NCBI GenBank assembly: GCA_944321165.1
Contig: CALUKE010000004.1
Coordinates: 248,001-312,000, forward strand
DNA: 64,000 nucleotides
Source: an uncultured Odoribacter sp.
Lineage (GTDB): Bacteria > Bacteroidota > Bacteroidia > Bacteroidales > Marinifilaceae
Reading direction: 5' to 3'
Position 1 is the stretch's first letter, and every line of letters starts with the position of its first letter. The translations under genes were made by a program, and so were the position numbers. This document shows positions 60,613 through 64,000 of this stretch, one piece after another. Below the pieces are notes generated by a model. The model was given only the letters and a program-made list of their open reading frames with translations, searched no databases and was not told where the DNA came from.

Positions 60613-62190
60613 CTATTTCAGTTTCTCCTCAATCGGATCCTGGTATTGGGCCTGCAAGCGCTTCAATTCGGCGTGCAACTCTTCGGTCACCTGCTCGTAA
60701 CCCGGCTGACCGTAGAGGTTGTGCATCTCCGTGGGGTCTTCCTGCAAATCGTAGAGTTCCCATTCGTCGATGTCGTTATAGAAATGAATGAGTTTATAAC
60801 GCTCGGTGCGCACGCCGTAATGCCGTTTCACCATGTGCTCGGCCGGGAACTCGTAATAATGATAGTAAAGCGATTTGCGCCAGTCGGCCGGTTGCTCGCC
60901 ACGCAGCAAAGGCAAAAGAGAGACACCCTGGATATCATCGGGAACAGGAGCTCCGGCCAAGTCAAGGAAAGTGGGGGCATAATCGATGTTCTGCACCAGT
61001 TGCGGTATATCGCCACGGGTCGTGAAATCCTTGGGCAAGCGCATCACGAGTGGAGTACGCATGGACTCCTCGTACATGAAGCGCTTGTCGAACCAACCGT
61101 GTTCGCCCATGTAAAAGCCCTGATCGGAGGTATAGACCACAAGCGTATTGTCCAGCAGTCCCTGTGCTTCCAGGTAGTCGAGTACACGCCCCACGTTATC
61201 GTCGAGCGACTTCACCACCTTGGCATAGTCGCGCATGTAGCGCTGGTATTTCCACTCGGCCAGGTCGCGTCCCTGCGGATTCTTTTCATAGAATTCCCGA
61301 ATGATCGGTTCGTAGAAGGCATCGTATTGCGCACGTTCCTCGGGGGTCAGACGACCGATAAAACTCTCGTAGGCTCCTTTAAGCGGGGTATTGAGGTCCT
61401 TGCGATACATCTTCGTGTCATACATGATATCCATATCTTTCCAGATACTCATTTCCTGTGCGGCAGCGGCAGGACGTCCTTCGTAGTCGTCGTAAAAGTT
61501 ATCAGGCATGGGAAAGGTCTTGTCCTCGTAAAGGGATAGATATTTCAGCTCAGGCAGCCAGTTGCGATGGATCGCCTTGTGGTGGATGAAGAGACAGAAG
61601 GGTTTCTCCTTGTCGCGCCGATTCTCCAGCCAGTCGATGCTCTTGTCGGTAATGAGGTTGGTCAGGTACCCCTTCTCGGTGACGGTATCGTTCAGCATGG
61701 TGATGAAACGCGGATTGTAATAGTCCCCCTGTCCCGGCAGGATCTCCCAGTAATCGAAGCCGGTAGGCAGGCTTTCCAGGTGCCACTTGCCGATGATGGC
61801 CGTCTGGTAGCCCGCCTGCTGCATCAGCTTGGGCATGGTCTGCTGGGAACCGTCGAAAACACAGGTCGTGTTGTCCGTAAAACCATTGGCGTGGCTGTGC
61901 TTGCCCGTTATCATGCAGGCACGGCTGGGACCGCTCAGCGAATTGGCCACAAAACTGTTGGTGAAGCGTACGCCATCGGCAGCAATACGGTCGAGATTGG
62001 GCGTCTCCATGTAACGACGATCGTAACAGCTCATCATCTGGGCCGTATGATCATCGGTCATAATATACACGATATTATATTGCTTCGCTTCGGTTTTCTT
62101 CTGCGAAGTGCAGGCAGAAAAGAAAGGCAACAGAACTGCCGAACCCGACAAAGAACACAGCAAAGGAGCAGATAGATTGAAATTCTTCAT
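60613..62190 (-). CDS. Ser-type sulfatase, N-acetylglucosamine-6-sulfatase-like
   Basis: This 525-residue exported sulfatase has a signal peptide with a lipobox-like FFSAC (Cys at about 27). The metal-binding opening is NIVYIMTDDHTAQMMSCY. The active-site motif SGPSRACMITGKHS has Ser as the residue converted to formylglycine, so an anaerobic maturase is needed; none is in the window. Later metal sites are TSDQGFYMGEHGWFDK. The C-terminal DUF4976-like part ends YDLQEDPTEMHNLYGQP. The sequence resembles the S1_11 family that removes 6-sulfate from GlcNAc. The GH20 gene upstream (14-nt gap) fits that specificity: desulfation then GlcNAc release from mucin or glycosaminoglycan. Confidence 0.9.
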   Translation of the reverse strand: MKNFNLSAPLLCSLSGSAVLLPFFSACTSQKKTEAKQYNIVYIMTDDHTAQMMSCYDRRYMETPNLDRIAADGVRFTNSFVANSLSGPSRACMITGKHSHANGFTDNTTCVFDGSQQTMPKLMQQAGYQTAIIGKWHLESLPTGFDYWEILPGQGDYYNPRFITMLNDTVTEKGYLTNLITDKSIDWLENRRDKEKPFCLFIHHKAIHRNWLPELKYLSLYEDKTFPMPDNFYDDYEGRPAAAAQEMSIWKDMDIMYDTKMYRKDLNTPLKGAYESFIGRLTPEERAQYDAFYEPIIREFYEKNPQGRDLAEWKYQRYMRDYAKVVKSLDDNVGRVLDYLEAQGLLDNTLVVYTSDQGFYMGEHGWFDKRFMYEESMRTPLVMRLPKDFTTRGDIPQLVQNIDYAPTFLDLAGAPVPDDIQGVSLLPLLRGEQPADWRKSLYYHYYEFPAEHMVKRHYGVRTERYKLIHFYNDIDEWELYDLQEDPTEMHNLYGQPGYEQVTEELHAELKRLQAQYQDPIEEKLK

Positions 62191-62204
62191 AAGAAATAAG
62201 GATA

Positions 62205-64000
62205 TTAGTAATTATATACTTTCAGATTGCTAATCTTACTCCGGAAATGGCCCGTCTTTCCGAGCGGGAAGACAAGGGTACGCACATAATTCATGGAGTC
62301 CTTGCCTTCATTGAAGCAACGTTTTTGAATGTCCAGCTTTTCAACGAGCTTACCGTCAATGAAAAGCGAGGTAGAAACATTGTCACCTTTCACCTGCACA
62401 TTCAGCTTCTCGCCCGGATAGGGACGGAAACGAAAGGTATTCAGATAACCATCGCGTGCAAATCCGAAAAGCCCGCTGACAGGATCCGCCAAATAGAAAA
62501 CCGCATTGTCTGAACGGAACAGCTCGGTACCAGGATGTTCTGAGACGGCCTCCAGATCGAAACTCACCGTATAATTATAGCCGATTTCGGAATAGGACAA
62601 ACAGGAATCAGGATAAAGCCAGGCCACCTCATACACCAGGGCCGGTTCGTGTCCGATACGTCCCAGCTGATTGACTCCGGGCGCTTCACTCAATTTTTGC
62701 CGCAAACGATCAAAATCGGCATAAGGCAGACTTATCTGAGCACGCCACGTCTTCGAAGCCAAGGTCTGCAAGGCAGGGAAAAGACGGTGATGAATATCCT
62801 TGACAGAAATACCGTTGCCCACGTGGTCATTCCACACCGCAAACATACCGCCCAGGATGGCGGGATCCTTCTCCTCAAAAACAGTTTCACCCACCCGGGC
62901 CGGCGTCCAGTTATTATACAGATATTCCGTATTTAAATAATCATAATAGTAGCCGGCGGCAGGCACGATATAGACCAGACCGTCGGGGATACTGATCAGT
63001 TTGTAGCCCTGTTTCACCATCTCCTCGGGATCGGCATAGCCGTTATACCAGGCACTCATGACAACGTTTTCCGACTTGACGGGCGTCTCGCCGGCAGCAT
63101 GGGTCAAGGCTCCCCACACACAGGCCTGTTTGCCGTAGCTCTCCACCAGACGGATATAACGGTCGGTAAAAGCACGGAACTTCTCGACAACCTCCTGCTT
63201 TTTATTGGAGTATTCATCCGTACCGATATGTACACGCGGACCGCAGAATACAGGATTCTCTCCCCCCAGATATTCTTGGAAAAGACCATCCATGAAAGTG
63301 TAGGTCTCGGGGTTGAACAGATCGAGGTGGTCCATACCATACTCCTTGCTCCCGATTTCGGGCTTGTAATGAGTAAAGGCCAAGGTGTGGGCGGGCGCAT
63401 CAATTTCAGGGATGATTTCGACAAAACGCGAAGCAGCCTCCTTCTGGAAATCGATAAACTCGCGCTTGGTGTAGTAACCGTCACGGGCGGTGAGACCGGG
63501 ATAGATGTCGCACTCCAGACGGAAGGCTGCATAGGTGCGCTCCCAGTCATGGTCGAAGAACTGCTTGAAACCGTTGTCATTAAGGTGCACCTGCAGGGTA
63601 TTCATCTTATAATAAGCCATCACCTTCACCAGATCATGCAAATAAGACATGGGGATAAACTTACGTCCGCAATCCATCATAAAGCCGCGCAAGGCATAAT
63701 CGGGCCAATCACGAATCTGCCCTTTCGGCAGATGATGGTCATCGCTTTGTTCACAAATCTGCAACAATGTTCGGGTAGCCCAATAAGCACCGACAGGCTC
63801 GGGAGCAGAGACCGTGACATACCGGTCCACACGAACGACGTAGCCCTCGCGGCCCAGCTTTTTGTCTTTCTTCAACGTAAAGTAGATATCGCCCTCGACA
63901 GGCTTGCCCGAAACGACTTCGGGAACGATACCGAACATCTGGCCGTAGTCGGCGGCAAAGGCTTTAGCCACAGAGTGCAGAGCCTCATCGGTAAAAACAA
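62205..64000 (-). CDS. GH20 beta-N-acetylhexosaminidase (5' end outside window)
   Basis: At least 598 residues of a GH20 enzyme are encoded; the frame runs off the right edge, reading VFTDEALHSVAKAF there, so the start and signal peptide are missing. The GH20b N-terminal domain leads to the catalytic barrel (ALRGFMMDCGRKFIPMSYLHDLVKVMAYYKMNTLQVHLND). The catalytic Asp-Glu pair lies in VHIGTDEYSNK. The C-terminal portion (about 150 residues) is a beta-sandwich of the carbohydrate-binding type. It removes terminal GlcNAc/GalNAc from glycans and is cotranscribed with the sulfatase 14 nt downstream. Confidence 0.92.
   Translation of the reverse strand, partial: VFTDEALHSVAKAFAADYGQMFGIVPEVVSGKPVEGDIYFTLKKDKKLGREGYVVRVDRYVTVSAPEPVGAYWATRTLLQICEQSDDHHLPKGQIRDWPDYALRGFMMDCGRKFIPMSYLHDLVKVMAYYKMNTLQVHLNDNGFKQFFDHDWERTYAAFRLECDIYPGLTARDGYYTKREFIDFQKEAASRFVEIIPEIDAPAHTLAFTHYKPEIGSKEYGMDHLDLFNPETYTFMDGLFQEYLGGENPVFCGPRVHIGTDEYSNKKQEVVEKFRAFTDRYIRLVESYGKQACVWGALTHAAGETPVKSENVVMSAWYNGYADPEEMVKQGYKLISIPDGLVYIVPAAGYYYDYLNTEYLYNNWTPARVGETVFEEKDPAILGGMFAVWNDHVGNGISVKDIHHRLFPALQTLASKTWRAQISLPYADFDRLRQKLSEAPGVNQLGRIGHEPALVYEVAWLYPDSCLSYSEIGYNYTVSFDLEAVSEHPGTELFRSDNAVFYLADPVSGLFGFARDGYLNTFRFRPYPGEKLNVQVKGDNVSTSLFIDGKLVEKLDIQKRCFNEGKDSMNYVRTLVFPLGKTGHFRSKISNLKVYNY

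Noticed and set aside
1..64000. CRISPR arrays, insertion sequences, integrases or prophage genes
   Set aside because: Looked for regularly spaced repeats, transposase motifs and terminal inverted repeats at the edges of the uptake loci; none seen. The three loci look like paralogs, not like copies of one mobile element.

Overview
The window looks like a chromosomal segment from a gut-type Bacteroidales bacterium, most likely the Odoribacteraceae (Odoribacter/Butyricimonas-like). The reasons are three SusC/SusD outer-membrane uptake loci under ECF sigma/FecR control, promoters of the Bacteroidetes type (TTTG, about 20 nt, TAnnTTTG), the order acpP-fabF-rnc, a Ser-type sulfatase beside a GH20 hexosaminidase, and PKD-like/DUF4843 lipoproteins joined to TlpA thioredoxins. 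The genus is an inference; there is no rRNA in the window.

Layout. 1-4.7 kb: end of an unknown gene, a secreted thioredoxin, an OprO/P-type porin, a LUD-domain protein and an MFS exporter. 4.7-11.9 kb: a MoxR/DUF58/DUF4350/DUF4129-like/membrane protein/SpoIIM gene cluster with a divergent RDD protein and a small DUF5684-like membrane protein. 12-22.2 kb: locus 1 (sigma, fecR, susC, susD, DUF4843, PKD-like, tlpA). 22.4 kb: efp. 23-31.3 kb: locus 2, reduced (sigma, fecR, susC, susD, tlpA). 31.3-34.3 kb: rnc, fabF, acpP and divergent purN. 34.4-37.7 kb: two exported TldD/TldE-type proteins. 38-48.3 kb: locus 3, same order as locus 1 but with its sigma gene divergent, and visibly more AT-rich. 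48.5-60 kb: housekeeping genes dnaE, trxA, an M23 peptidase, cstA, rnr, a threonine-dehydrogenase-type SDR, rnhA, tRNA-Cys and folB. 60-64 kb: a candidate small RNA, tRNA-Val, a sulfatase and a GH20 enzyme cut by the window edge.

How it works together. Each uptake locus reads as a cell-surface signalling circuit. The STN domain of SusC would contact FecR, FecR would release the ECF sigma factor, and sigma would raise expression of the SusCD pair. The accessory lipoproteins probably sit at the outer membrane, and the TlpA lipoprotein would act on thiols or disulfides of the cargo or of the apparatus. No glycosidase, lyase or peptidase is encoded inside these loci, so the cargo cannot be read from the sequence; a disulfide-containing peptide or metallophore is a guess. 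In all three loci a perfect-core stem-loop starts 0-2 nt after the fecR stop codon, before susC, with unrelated sequence each time. This is the most distinctive unexplained structure I found.

Several start codons were moved from the longest open frame to an internal ATG, using lipoprotein signals, promoter positions or terminators; each entry says so.
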